DNA of 64,000 bases from JBFEYJ01 sp041563315 (lineage in GTDB: Bacteria > Pseudomonadota > Gammaproteobacteria > Thiohalomonadales > Thiohalomonadaceae). Every line of letters begins with the position of its first letter. The first letter of the stretch is position 1. The DNA lies in the NCBI GenBank assembly GCA_041563315.1, contig JBFFNE010000003.1:10800-74799 (forward strand). The letters are read 5' to 3'. This document shows, in pieces, positions 42,894-52,044 of this stretch. The position numbers and the translations under genes were made by a program. The notes under the pieces were generated by a model. It was not told the origin of the DNA and did not search any database. It saw only the letters and a program-made list of their open reading frames with translations.

Positions 42894-44882
42894 TTATTCA
42901 CCCATACCCATATCAATGTACCCGGTCGGGCAGACATCGGCGCAGATGTGGCAACCGATGCACTTGGAGTAATCGGTGTACACGTAACGGCCGGTGGTAG
43001 CCTCAGCCTTCGGAGTTTTCTTGACAGCCTCTTGCGGGCAGAAGATGACGCAGTTATCGCACTCGAAGCACATGCCGCAGCTCATGCAACGTTTGGCTTC
43101 GGCGATGACCTCTTCCTCACCCAGCGGAACCAGACGCTCCTGGAAGTTACCGATAACGTCATCCGAGCTAACCGCTATGTGCTGGCGCTTGTGACGCGGC
43201 TCATCCTTGAAGTGGCCAAGGAACAGTTCGTCAGCGGAGATGATTTCACTGTGTGAACGGTCTTCGTAGTTGTGTACGGCAAAGTCAGCCTCCGAGGTAC
43301 CGCGAAGACCCAGGTCGATCTCCTTGGCGAAGCCCTCTTCCTTGATGATCTCCTCTTTGGTCATCGTGTGGAACTCGGAGGGCGTGTGCTCGGTTTCACG
43401 CAACTTGGTCAGCAGGTCCCAGTGGTGTACATCGACCTTCGGACGGTTCTTCAGCTCTTCATTATTCAGGTAATGGTCGATGCTGTCAGCGGCGATAGAG
43501 GCTTGACCAATGGCGGTGGTCAGCAGGTGCGGACGCACGATGTCGCCGATGGCAAAGTAGCCAGGCTTACCGGGAACCTGAAAGTTCTTGTCGGCATCGA
43601 TAAGGCTACGCTCGTTGGCGAAACCTTCCATGCCGGCCCAGTCACCGGTTTGGCCGATGGCGGCAACGATGAGCTCAGCATCGACCACGAATTCGGAACC
43701 TTCAATCGGGGTAGAGCCATCCTCTTCAAGACGGACAACTTTCAGGCCGGTAGCGCGACCGTCTGCACCCTTGATGACTTCAACCGGGCTCAGCTGACCG
43801 ACGATCTCGACACCTTCGCTGGTGGCATCTTCAATTTCGTGCTGGGCGGCAGGCATTTTCTCGACAGGAGAGCGGGAGATCAGCATGACCTCGGCGCCTT
43901 CACGAATCGCCGTAGCAGCAACGTCGTGAGCGGTCTGGTTGATGATGATGTGCTCAGGACGATCCTTCTCGTTTTCAACGGTGATATGACCCAGGCGGCG
44001 GGCAACGGAGGCAACGTCGATAGAGGTATCACCACCACCGATGACCACAACCTTACCGGTAACGTGCTTCAGGCGACCTTCGTTGAAGGCGGCGAGGAAC
44101 GCAACACCGCTGATGCAGTTCATGGCATCAGCACCCGGAACGGGTAGAGCACGACCGGACCAGGCGCCAATGGCGAAGACGACGGCATCGTAGTCCTTCT
44201 CCAGTTGATCCATGGAGACATCGACACCGACTTTGGTTTTGGTGCGAACTTCAACGCCCATATCGGTGATGCGCTTGATTTCGCCGTCGAGGACATCACG
44301 CGGCATACGGTAGCCAGGAATGCCGTAACGCATCATACCACCGAGCTCTTCCTGGGTATCGAACAGGGTAACGCCATGACCCTTGCGACGCAGCTGGTAG
44401 GCCGCCGCCATACCGCCAGGACCACCACCAATGATGGCAACTTTCTTGCCGGTATCGGCACCGACTTCATAGGTGTAGTTGTTGGCCAGGGCCTGGTCAC
44501 CGATGTACTGCTCAACGGAATTGATCCCGACGTGGTCTTCGACCATGTTGCGATTACAACCGTCTTCACAGGGAGCCGGGCAAACACGGCCCATGACTGA
44601 CGGGAAGGGGTTGGAGTCGGTGGCGCGACGGAATGCGTATTCCTGCATGGTCATGTCGCCGGTGGGCTTTTCGATACCACGAACGATGTCCAGCCAGCCG
44701 CGAATGTCGTGACCGGAAGGGCAGCTGCCCTGGCAAGGGGGAGTACGGTGTACATAGGTAGGACACTTGTGGGACCAGCTTGACTGGAAGATGTTGTCAG
44801 TCAGGCTACCCCACTCACTGTCGCCGTCTTTAAAAATTCGGAAAGTATGATCTTTCTTCATATCGTCGCTAGAAGTTGCCAT
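42894..44882 (-). CDS. dsrL: DsrL, NAD(P)H:acceptor oxidoreductase of reverse sulfite reduction
   Basis: A 662-residue iron-sulfur flavoprotein. In sulfur oxidisers DsrL passes electrons from DsrAB to NAD(P)+ and is essential for sulfur oxidation. There is an N-terminal cluster region (CQGSCPSGHDIRGW, RVCPAPCEDGCNR), an FAD-binding GGGPGGMAAAYQLRRKGH, an NAD(P)-binding GGGDTSIDVASVARRLG, and a C-terminal ferredoxin domain with CMSCGMCFECDNCVIFCP and CIGCHICADVCP. GGAGACTGAAAA before the ATG supports the start. The presence of dsrL with dsrEFH marks the cluster as oxidative. Confidence 0.95.
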   Translation of the reverse strand: MATSSDDMKKDHTFRIFKDGDSEWGSLTDNIFQSSWSHKCPTYVHRTPPCQGSCPSGHDIRGWLDIVRGIEKPTGDMTMQEYAFRRATDSNPFPSVMGRVCPAPCEDGCNRNMVEDHVGINSVEQYIGDQALANNYTYEVGADTGKKVAIIGGGPGGMAAAYQLRRKGHGVTLFDTQEELGGMMRYGIPGYRMPRDVLDGEIKRITDMGVEVRTKTKVGVDVSMDQLEKDYDAVVFAIGAWSGRALPVPGADAMNCISGVAFLAAFNEGRLKHVTGKVVVIGGGDTSIDVASVARRLGHITVENEKDRPEHIIINQTAHDVAATAIREGAEVMLISRSPVEKMPAAQHEIEDATSEGVEIVGQLSPVEVIKGADGRATGLKVVRLEEDGSTPIEGSEFVVDAELIVAAIGQTGDWAGMEGFANERSLIDADKNFQVPGKPGYFAIGDIVRPHLLTTAIGQASIAADSIDHYLNNEELKNRPKVDVHHWDLLTKLRETEHTPSEFHTMTKEEIIKEEGFAKEIDLGLRGTSEADFAVHNYEDRSHSEIISADELFLGHFKDEPRHKRQHIAVSSDDVIGNFQERLVPLGEEEVIAEAKRCMSCGMCFECDNCVIFCPQEAVKKTPKAEATTGRYVYTDYSKCIGCHICADVCPTGYIDMGMGE

Positions 44883-44967
44883 TTTTCAGTCTCCTATGCC
44901 ATTAATCTTTAAGTTATCGGTGGGGCACTGCTTGAAGCCGCCAACCTGTGTGTGTGTTCGGAAGTAC

Positions 44968-46560
44968 TTATTCCTGCTCAGCAGCTTCGGGTTCAGGTTC
45001 ATTTTGAGCCTGAAGCGCCTTTTCCTGATTTGAACCGGTCATGACCAGGGATTCACCTACCAGCTGATGGGTACTTACCAGCATGTGCATGGGGAAGTTG
45101 TAGTAGGGAAGTACCTTGGCAAACTGTGCCTTACAGATAGCGCAGATCGCAGCCAGCGTGTTGACGCCGCGATTGTCGACTACCTCTTTGAGTGCCTCCA
45201 TACGGGGTAGCGCACCCTTGACGCGGATCTCCATCAAGTCATCGGTCAGCAGACCGCCGCCACCGCCGCAGCAGTAGGTCTTTTCCTTGATGCTGTCGGG
45301 ATCCATGTCGACATAGTTATTGCAGCATGCCTTGATCACCTCACGCGGGATCTCGAACTGGCCGCCGGGCCTCGTGCCCATGCGGCTGGCACGGGCCACG
45401 TTGCACGAGTCGTGGAAGGTGACAGTGCGATGATCATTGGCAGACTTGTCGAACTTGAGTTCGCCCTTTTGAATGAGGTCGTGGGTAAACTCGCAGATGT
45501 GCATCGGCTGTGGCACGTTCGGGTCCAGCTGCTTTTGCAGTTTCTGCGCGTACTCATCGCTCGGATCCGCGCCGGCACCAACACCGGTGAGGGTGTTCCA
45601 GAAGGAGTAGGCGACACGCCAGGCGTGACCACACTCACCGACGATCACGCGTTTGACACCCAGCTCCAGGGCCGCTTCACGGATGCGCTCGGCAACGACC
45701 TTCATGTTGCTGTAGGAACCGATGAACATGGAGAAGTTGGCGGCTTCGGCAGCGTGGGAGCTGAGGGTCCAGCTCACGCCCGCCTCATGGAACACCTTGG
45801 CGTAACCCATCAGGCCATCGATGTGTGGCTCGGCAAAGAAGTCGGCTGACGGGGTGATCAACAGGACATCAGCGCCCTTGACATCCAGCGGAATCTCTAC
45901 CGGCAGACCAGTATCCTCCTGGATCTCTTCGGCGAACTCTGCCAGGGTCGCTATCAGTGCCGGGCCGGGCAGGCCGAGGTTGTTGCCCACTGTCTGGACT
46001 TTACCCAGAATCTCGTTGCAGTACTTCTGGCCGTGACCGACATGATCCATGATCTCACGGGCGGCCATGGAGATCTCGGCGGTGTCGATACCGTAGGGGC
46101 AGAACACGGAGCAGCGACGGCATTGCGAGCACTGGTGGAAGTAGCTGTACCACTCGTCGAGTACTTCGCGGGTCATATCGCGAGCACCAACCAGCTTCGG
46201 GAAGTACTTGCCGGCAAAGGTGAAATAGCGGCGATAGACACTGCGCAGCAGGTCCTGACGGGCCACCGGCATGTTCTTCGGATCCGAGGTGCCCTGGAAA
46301 TAGTGGCACTTGTCAGTACAGGAGCCGCACTTGACGCAGCTGTCCAGGTACACGCGCAAACCGCGGTACTTGCTCAGCAGGTCCCCCATCTTATCGATGG
46401 CTTTCTCTTCCCAGTTATCGACCAGCTCACCAGGGAAGCCCAGTTGCTCCTGGTGGTTCGGCTTGGCGATAAAGGGGCTCAGATGCGCAGTCGCATCGGG
46501 TATTAGCTTGTTGGGAACAGCTGGGTATTCCCTAAATTCTGGTGTCTGAAAATCGGCCAC
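44968..46560 (-). CDS. dsrK: DsrK, cytoplasmic catalytic Fe-S subunit of DsrMKJOP
   Basis: A 530-residue HdrD-like protein that handles the DsrC trisulfide/disulfide state. It has two ferredoxin motifs (CVKCGSCTDKCHYF and CSQCRRCSVFCPYG) and CCG-domain cysteines for the catalytic cluster, in CCGGGGGLLTDDLMEIR and CAICKAQF. The start codon is GTG at 46560 with GAGGG before it. The acidic Glu/Pro tail after about residue 515 looks disordered. Confidence 0.95.
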   Translation of the reverse strand: MADFQTPEFREYPAVPNKLIPDATAHLSPFIAKPNHQEQLGFPGELVDNWEEKAIDKMGDLLSKYRGLRVYLDSCVKCGSCTDKCHYFQGTSDPKNMPVARQDLLRSVYRRYFTFAGKYFPKLVGARDMTREVLDEWYSYFHQCSQCRRCSVFCPYGIDTAEISMAAREIMDHVGHGQKYCNEILGKVQTVGNNLGLPGPALIATLAEFAEEIQEDTGLPVEIPLDVKGADVLLITPSADFFAEPHIDGLMGYAKVFHEAGVSWTLSSHAAEAANFSMFIGSYSNMKVVAERIREAALELGVKRVIVGECGHAWRVAYSFWNTLTGVGAGADPSDEYAQKLQKQLDPNVPQPMHICEFTHDLIQKGELKFDKSANDHRTVTFHDSCNVARASRMGTRPGGQFEIPREVIKACCNNYVDMDPDSIKEKTYCCGGGGGLLTDDLMEIRVKGALPRMEALKEVVDNRGVNTLAAICAICKAQFAKVLPYYNFPMHMLVSTHQLVGESLVMTGSNQEKALQAQNEPEPEAAEQE

Positions 46561-46596
46561 GCGATTACCCTCAGTCTTTGTCCTAGTTCGCCTTAA

Positions 46597-47316
46597 TTAC
46601 TTATCGAGCTCAGCGGCCCACGGTGCCAGGTGGCGCTTTTCGCGCGGATTATCGACCTGGTTGCGGCTCGGGCTGAAGAATACGCCGGGCGCATGCAGCA
46701 GCTTGCTGATTGGGAAAATGATCATCAGCACAGCAACCAGTGCCAGGTGCAACAGCAGAACCGGGTCTGTAGGCAACGGCTGGATATTGAACTGCAGCAG
46801 GCCAATGAAGAAACTCTTCACAGCAACAATGTCGGTGTGTGCCACAAACTTCATCATCAAGCCACTAGCACCGATACCGACGAGCAGGGCAAGAATCAGG
46901 TGATCGGAAGGGTTGGTGATGTAGCGGATACGCTCGACGAAAATGCGGCGTGCCCACAGTCCCAGCAGACCAGCGACCATGGCAAAACCGGCATACATGC
47001 CGAACGGCTGAATCAGTACTACCCATCCCCATACCGGTTCGATGAAATACCGCAGGTGGCGGAGCAGTACCAGGGCCAGGCCGATGTGGAACATGTAACC
47101 AAACAGCCAAAGCCACTTGTTGCCTTTAAACAGACTTTCAAACAGCGCGACCTCACGGGCCATGCGAAACACCACGCCGCCACGGGTCGTTGGAGCGGGT
47201 GTTGTAGGAATCTTAAGCGGTGCAGGCGTGGTCCAGTATTGGCGAATCTTATAACCAAGACCGGCAATCAGCAGCACAGTCGCTACGTAAAAAAGGAGTG
47301 CATACAGCACTGACAT
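46597..47316 (-). CDS. dsrM: DsrM, haem b membrane subunit of DsrMKJOP
   Basis: A 239-residue membrane protein related to NarI/HdrE with about five helices (LYALLFYVATVLLIAGLGYK at the start, YMFHIGLALVLLRHLRYF with histidines suited to bind haem b). It links DsrK to the quinone pool. GGAGGG before the ATG. It lies between dsrC and dsrK. Confidence 0.94.
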   Translation of the reverse strand: MSVLYALLFYVATVLLIAGLGYKIRQYWTTPAPLKIPTTPAPTTRGGVVFRMAREVALFESLFKGNKWLWLFGYMFHIGLALVLLRHLRYFIEPVWGWVVLIQPFGMYAGFAMVAGLLGLWARRIFVERIRYITNPSDHLILALLVGIGASGLMMKFVAHTDIVAVKSFFIGLLQFNIQPLPTDPVLLLHLALVAVLMIIFPISKLLHAPGVFFSPSRNQVDNPREKRHLAPWAAELDK

Positions 47317-47383
47317 TTATCGACCCTCCGAACTACGGAATTTATCAAGAAGGGGGGAGCAGGGCTCCCCCCAACACAACGGC

Positions 47384-47719
47384 TTAGATACAGCCGGTCG
47401 GCTTGGGCAGACCAGCAATCTTACAAGCCTGCTTGGCAGGACCGTAGGGGAACAGTTCGTACAGGTACTTGCTGTTGCCCTTTTCTGGCCCAAGCTTCTT
47501 GCCGATAGCTTTGGTCAGAACGCGCACTGCAGGGGCGATCTGATACTCGTCGTAGTACTCACGCAGAAAGTCGATAACTTCCCAGTGTGAATCGGTCATT
47601 TCGACGTTTTCAGACTTGGCAAGCTCAACGCCCACGTCCTTGTCCCACTGGCTCAGATCAACCAGGTAGCCTTCCTCATCAACTTCCAGCTCGCGGCCGG
47701 CAACATTCATAGTAGCCAT
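47384..47719 (-). CDS. dsrC: DsrC, sulfur carrier protein
   Basis: A 111-residue TusE/DsrC-family protein. Both redox cysteines of the flexible C-terminal arm are present, C99 and C110, in ACKIAGLPKPTGCI. The insertion that separates true DsrC from TusE is visible as KLGPEKGNSKYLYELF. DsrC delivers sulfur to DsrAB and presents the product to DsrMKJOP. GGAGATATTGAT before the ATG. Confidence 0.97.
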   Translation of the reverse strand: MATMNVAGRELEVDEEGYLVDLSQWDKDVGVELAKSENVEMTDSHWEVIDFLREYYDEYQIAPAVRVLTKAIGKKLGPEKGNSKYLYELFPYGPAKQACKIAGLPKPTGCI

Positions 47720-47757
47720 ATCAATATCTCCTCGTAGAGTTTTACAATCGGCTAGAT

Positions 47758-48057
47758 TTACAACCAGGCTTGAACCTTGTCGTTTTCACAAGCAAGGTCA
47801 ACAAAGCCGGCATAATCAATCACCTTTACGCCATCCAGCACTTTGTCGGCAATGCCTCGGGCCTTCAAATCAGAACCCAGGGCATATAAGGTGAACTTAC
47901 CCATAGCGTCTTTCATTGCTGCGGCAAAAGCACCACCATTAAGAGCGCCATAGACACCATCTTCGATCAGCAGAATTGCACTACCTTCGGCAGCATGTGC
48001 CAGGCAGGCCTCAAGGCTGTTCTTCTCGAAGGGTGATTTGTTTACGGTATGCAACAT
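47758..48057 (-). CDS. dsrH: DsrH, sulfurtransferase subunit
   Basis: A 99-residue TusB-like subunit of the DsrEFH hexamer, which moves sulfane sulfur to DsrC. The conserved cysteine is C18 in NSLEACLAHAAEG. GGAGGG precedes the ATG. Its presence with DsrE and DsrF is a marker of sulfur-oxidising rather than sulfate-reducing metabolism. Confidence 0.93.
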   Translation of the reverse strand: MLHTVNKSPFEKNSLEACLAHAAEGSAILLIEDGVYGALNGGAFAAAMKDAMGKFTLYALGSDLKARGIADKVLDGVKVIDYAGFVDLACENDKVQAWL

Positions 48058-48071
48058 CTCTATTCCCTCCG

Positions 48072-48458
48072 TTAGAAGCTCAGGATCACGTCTTGCTCTT
48101 CCATCAGAGCAGCGATCTCAGCGGCAGTCTTTACTTCAACATCAACGATAAGATCGTCTTCTGTCAGGCCACGCTGTTCCAGAGATTCCTTGGCAACGTA
48201 CAGTTTTTCAACATCGTACATCTCAAGGGCCTTATAAGTATTGGAGAAGTTCTTCGTCTCGATACCGGTGGTGTCCTGACCCTTAAGGATCTCGAAAACA
48301 CCATCGTCCATAAAGACGAGAGTTACATCCTGTTCAAATGCAGCACCAATCAGTACTACTTCCAGGGACTCCAGTGCGTAAACGGTTCCGTGCGGAGCCT
48401 TGCGGTTCACGTACAGGAACTTCTTTACCTCACCGCCCATCATTTCGTCGCTCATCAT
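48072..48458 (-). CDS. dsrF: DsrF, sulfurtransferase subunit
   Basis: A 128-residue TusC-like subunit of DsrEFH, with KKFLYVNRKAPHGTVYALESLEVVLIGAAF and VTLVFMDDGVFEILKGQDTTG. DsrF has no required active cysteine, and none stands out here. It sits between dsrE (nine-base gap) and dsrH. Confidence 0.93.
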   Translation of the reverse strand: MMSDEMMGGEVKKFLYVNRKAPHGTVYALESLEVVLIGAAFEQDVTLVFMDDGVFEILKGQDTTGIETKNFSNTYKALEMYDVEKLYVAKESLEQRGLTEDDLIVDVEVKTAAEIAALMEEQDVILSF

Positions 48459-48467
48459 AACCCCCGA

Positions 48468-48860
48468 TTAATCGCCGAATACAACCAGTCGGTCAGACTG
48501 GATGCCACCTTCGATCAACTGCCCCAGACCGGAAATACGGAAGCCGGGTGCGATGTTGTCGGCGTCTTTACCGTTACGCTTTGCCTCGTCGGCGTCGGCG
48601 ATGCCGCGGCGCTGGGCCGCGGCGACGCATACAACCAAGTCGACGTTGTGCTTCTCGGCAAGCTCACTCCAGCGGTTGACCACATTACGGTCATCCTGTG
48701 GAGGGGTGGTCAGACGCGTCGCGTTGTTCACCCCGTCGTGGTAGAAGAAGACACGAAAAATCTCGTGTCCCTTCTCCAGCGCGGCTTTGGCGAACTGGTA
48801 GGCGCTGTCTGAAGCCTGATGAGTGTAAGGACCTTCGCTAACCTGAATTGTAAACTTCAT
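48468..48860 (-). CDS. dsrE: DsrE, sulfurtransferase subunit with active cysteine
   Basis: A 130-residue TusD-like subunit of DsrEFH. The essential sulfur-carrying cysteine is in VDLVVCVAAAQRRGI. The core begins KFTIQVSEGPYTHQASDSAYQFAKAAL. AGGAGAATT before the ATG is a good ribosome-binding site. Confidence 0.94.
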   Translation of the reverse strand: MKFTIQVSEGPYTHQASDSAYQFAKAALEKGHEIFRVFFYHDGVNNATRLTTPPQDDRNVVNRWSELAEKHNVDLVVCVAAAQRRGIADADEAKRNGKDADNIAPGFRISGLGQLIEGGIQSDRLVVFGD

Positions 48861-48878
48861 AATTCTCCTATCCTTTTC

Positions 48879-49949
48879 TTAGAAGCGGATGTGAGCAGAA
48901 GCGTTCAGGTTCACACGACCACCACGCCAGTTATCGATGTGGTACTTGGTGAACGGCAGACCGGTCTTCTCGAAGAACTGCGGCCAACCAATACGCTCAA
49001 CCCAATCACCCATACGTTCCCAATCTTTCGCATCTTCCTTGTAGACAGCCAGGATCTTCTTGACGATCTCGGCAGCTTCAGGCCAACGCGGTGGATTGTT
49101 CGGGATACCGGCAGCAACCAGCTTGTGGAACATCGGCTTGGAACGGGCATTGGAGTGCTTACCACCCACCCAGATAGCCAGCTTGGAGTGCTCGGGATCG
49201 TTGATCTGCATCGGCGGGCAGGGCGGGAAGCAGGCACCACAGCAGATGCACTTTTTCTCGTCGACCTCGAGGGTCGGCTTGCCGTTAACCATCGCAGGAC
49301 GGATAGCCGCTACCGGGCAACGCGCCACAACGGTGGGACGCTCACAAGCGTTGGCAACCAGGTCGTGGTTGATCTTCGGCGGCTTGGTGTGCTGGATGTT
49401 GATCGCGATATCACCCTGGCCACCGCAGTTGATCTGGCAGCAGGAGGTGGTCATGTGAACACGGTTCGGCATGTCTTCCTTAATGAACTCTTCGTGCAGC
49501 TCATCCATCAGCGCCTTAACAACACCGGAAGCGTCAGTACCGGGGATGTCGCAGTGCAGCCAGCCCTGGGTGTGAGAGATCATGGTAACGGAAGGACCGG
49601 TACCACCGACAGGGAAACCTTCAGCAGTCAGCTTGTCGACCAGCGGAGCCACTTTGGACTCATCACTAACCATGAACTCAATATTGGAGCGCATGGTGAA
49701 ACGAACGTGACCTTCAGCCAACTCGTCAGCGATATCACACAGCTTGCGAATGGTGTAGACGTCCATCTGACGCTGGGTACCGGCACGAACGGTCCAGACC
49801 TGATCTCCGCTCTTGGCGACGTGGCGCAGGACACCGGGACGCGGGCGATCATGATAGCTCCACGCACCAAAGTTTTTCTTCAGTACGGGGTGCATGAACG
49901 GGAACGGATCTGGTACACCGCTCTCGATAGGCATACGAGGTGCAGACAT
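48879..49949 (-). CDS. dsrB: DsrB, reverse dissimilatory sulfite reductase beta subunit
   Basis: A 356-residue subunit of the sirohaem reductase that works in the oxidative direction. Visible are FTMRSNIEFMVSDE, MTTSCCQINCGGQGD (cluster/sirohaem region), CERPTVVARCPVAAI, and an inserted ferredoxin motif CICCGACFPPCPPM. GGAGGTAATT before the ATG. It pairs with DsrA. Confidence 0.96.
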   Translation of the reverse strand: MSAPRMPIESGVPDPFPFMHPVLKKNFGAWSYHDRPRPGVLRHVAKSGDQVWTVRAGTQRQMDVYTIRKLCDIADELAEGHVRFTMRSNIEFMVSDESKVAPLVDKLTAEGFPVGGTGPSVTMISHTQGWLHCDIPGTDASGVVKALMDELHEEFIKEDMPNRVHMTTSCCQINCGGQGDIAINIQHTKPPKINHDLVANACERPTVVARCPVAAIRPAMVNGKPTLEVDEKKCICCGACFPPCPPMQINDPEHSKLAIWVGGKHSNARSKPMFHKLVAAGIPNNPPRWPEAAEIVKKILAVYKEDAKDWERMGDWVERIGWPQFFEKTGLPFTKYHIDNWRGGRVNLNASAHIRF

Positions 49950-50022
49950 AATTACCTCCGACTCATGGTTAAATGGTTAATGAGGGACTGCCACAGTGTA
50001 GCTGTCCCACACATAAATATGT

Positions 50023-51267
50023 TTAGGCCTGGGCTTTACGCTCGAACCACTTCTGTGCTTCCTCGTCCCAGCCGTCCATGCGAACGTAGGAGTTAGAGCG
50101 CGGGTCACCGATCATGTTCGGGTCAACATCGAGGCCGAGACCTTCGAGGAAGTTGACCAGACCGATACGCTCGATCATCTCACCGGTACGCTCGTGCTCG
50201 AGGGCGTTTTCGGCGAAGAAATCGATGACGTTGCCGGCCAGCTCTTCGATGGCTTCGAAGTCTTCGTCGCTGTCCATCTTCATGAACGGAACGATTACGG
50301 TACCCATCAGGTCACCGATCTTCAGGGTACGCTTACCGCCGATGAGGACGGAAACACCCTTGTCGTTACCGGGGCTCAGCGCCTTGTTCATGACGTTGAG
50401 GCAGTGCATGCAGCGCACGCAGCCCTTGTTGTCAACGTCGAGGGTGTCGTCGTCGTTCAGGCTCAGGGCGTTGGTGGGGCAGCGGCTGATGACATTGTCA
50501 ACAACGTACTTGCGGCCCTTGTCGGCAACGAAAGCTTTGACTTCGTCCTGGTCGACGATCATCTCGTCGCGCCAGGTGCCGATAACAGAGAAGTCGGCAC
50601 GGTGGATGGAGTTCATGCAGTCGTTGGCGCAGCCGGAGACCTTGAACTTCATCTTGTAGGGCAGCGCCGGGCGGTGCATGTCGTCGAGGAAGGCATTAAC
50701 CAGGGTGCGGTGAATGCGCTGCTCATCGGCACAGGACTGCTCACAACGAGCGGCACCAACACAGGACATACCGGTACGGACAGCCGGGCCGGCGCCGCCG
50801 AGGTCAAAGCCCATCTCGTTCATTTCGTCGAAAGCGGGCTGAACGTTAGCGGTGGTGCAGCCCTGGAACATGATGTCACCGGACTGACCGTGGAAGGCGA
50901 TGAGGCCTGAGCCGTACTTTTCCCAGATATCGCAGAACTTGCGCAGGGTAGCGGTATCGTAGTGCATACCGGCCGGGGGCATGATACGCAGGGTGTGGAA
51001 CTCGGCAGCAGCAGGGAACAGGGGTTGCTTGTTCTCGTCGTGCAGCTCAGTGAAGCGGGGGATAACGCCGCCGCCGTAACCGACAACGCCGACGGTACCG
51101 CCCTTCCAGTAACCTTTTTTGGTCTGGTAGGAGGTTTCCAGCTGACCCATCAGGTCAACCATCATGTCGTTGTCGTTAGCCAGACGCTTGAGGCCGGTAA
51201 CAAAGCTCGGCCATGGGCCGCTTTCCAGCTGGTCAAGGTTCGGTGTGTCGTGCATTTTCTTAGCCAT
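50023..51267 (-). CDS. dsrA: DsrA, reverse dissimilatory sulfite reductase alpha subunit
   Basis: A 414-residue subunit. The sirohaem-[4Fe-4S] cysteines are in CVGAARCEQSC and SGCANDCMNS, and the ferredoxin domain holds RCPTNAL and CVRCMHCLNVM. GGWKGGTVGVVGYGGGVIPR-like glycine-rich N-terminal sequence is typical. As the first gene of the dsr run it should be preceded by the main promoter, in the 546-base gap to the plus-strand operon. Confidence 0.97.
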   Translation of the reverse strand: MAKKMHDTPNLDQLESGPWPSFVTGLKRLANDNDMMVDLMGQLETSYQTKKGYWKGGTVGVVGYGGGVIPRFTELHDENKQPLFPAAAEFHTLRIMPPAGMHYDTATLRKFCDIWEKYGSGLIAFHGQSGDIMFQGCTTANVQPAFDEMNEMGFDLGGAGPAVRTGMSCVGAARCEQSCADEQRIHRTLVNAFLDDMHRPALPYKMKFKVSGCANDCMNSIHRADFSVIGTWRDEMIVDQDEVKAFVADKGRKYVVDNVISRCPTNALSLNDDDTLDVDNKGCVRCMHCLNVMNKALSPGNDKGVSVLIGGKRTLKIGDLMGTVIVPFMKMDSDEDFEAIEELAGNVIDFFAENALEHERTGEMIERIGLVNFLEGLGLDVDPNMIGDPRSNSYVRMDGWDEEAQKWFERKAQA

Positions 51268-51813
51268 CTAATATTTACTCCCGTCAGACTTATGGGCAAT
51301 GGGCCGACCTGACCAATTCAGGTGCGGCTTACCAAAGGCTACAGGTACTACATACAAATCCTGCATGGATTGAAGAACTCCACTTAGGGGGCTCCCAATA
51401 TGGGACGAATTTTAGAAGTTACTTATGGGGCAATAAAACCTGTCTGATGGGGGGGGGAAGGGGAGGCGGCATATCCCAAAAGGGATATATGAAAAGGGGC
51501 CGCATATAAGTTTATAGGCCAATTAATTTTACTTAATTCTAATAAAATCAGTGTGTTGTGGCGCAGTCTTTGTGTGAATTGTAACTATTGGGCAAGTTTT
51601 ATGGTGAAGATAAAAATAAAGAAACTTCCAATGAACTCAGGGTTATTATTCGCCTTAACCTATCGGTTGCCCGATTATGGGGGGAAAGCCCGCGCTATGC
51701 AAAAGCGTATGATATTATCCAGCGCAAATTTTAACGCGACATGAAATGCTTGAGATGCGGCTACTGTGGACACATATAACAAGCAGTAGCAACACTGTTA
51801 ATGGAGGCTCCCC
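51268..51813. promoter_or_regulatory. Divergent control region between dsrA and the Cmx6-RspA operon
   Basis: This 546-base AT-richer region must drive dsrA leftward and the small-gene operon rightward. It holds two perfect palindromes: TCCCA-ATA-TGGGA at 51393-51405 and ATATCCC-AAAA-GGGATAT at 51471-51488, beside a G-rich run. On the plus strand a TATAAC lies about 35 bases before the 58-residue gene. A 63-residue frame at 51553-51744 is not convincing as a gene. Confidence 0.55.
51471..51488. promoter_or_regulatory. Perfect palindrome, candidate operator
   Basis: ATATCCC and GGGATAT flank four A residues. It lies about 205 bases before dsrA and 325 before the opposite operon. Its CCC/GGG core recalls the smaller palindrome at 51393-51405. 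A dimeric regulator site is possible; no known consensus is claimed. Confidence 0.4.
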
Positions 51814-51990
51814 ATGCTGTACCTGAGTGAAATCCTGATCCAGAACCCACAGTTGGAGAACTTTGATCAACTATTAGCGGTGGTAAAAGAACGCTCCAAA
51901 AGCGAGATGTTCTTTCGTATCGATGTCAAACCCCCGTATCCGGACACCCCCGAAAACTGGGAGGACCGGCTCGAAGCGAGCTTCACCTAA
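51814..51990 (+). CDS. 58-residue protein, first gene of the Cmx6-RspA operon
   Basis: A short frame with GGAGG seven bases before the ATG. The product starts MLYLSEILIQNPQLENFDQL and ends PENWEDRLEASFT, with a helical N-terminal half and a polar tail. It is not recognised. The good ribosome-binding site and position at the head of a run of four plus-strand genes support it. Confidence 0.6.
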   Translation: MLYLSEILIQNPQLENFDQLLAVVKERSKSEMFFRIDVKPPYPDTPENWEDRLEASFT

Positions 51991-52044
51991 TATAGTAGGT
52001 GTCTTTCGGGACGCAAGTACACATCAAGAAAACGGATACCTTTT

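Noticed and set aside
48819..50096. 425-residue plus-strand frame opposite dsrB and its flanks
   Set aside because: Antisense shadow of dsrB; composition and lack of a ribosome-binding site speak against it.
51553..51744. 63-residue plus-strand frame in the dsrA upstream region
   Set aside because: No ribosome-binding site, unusual composition, and it lies within the region that should hold promoters.
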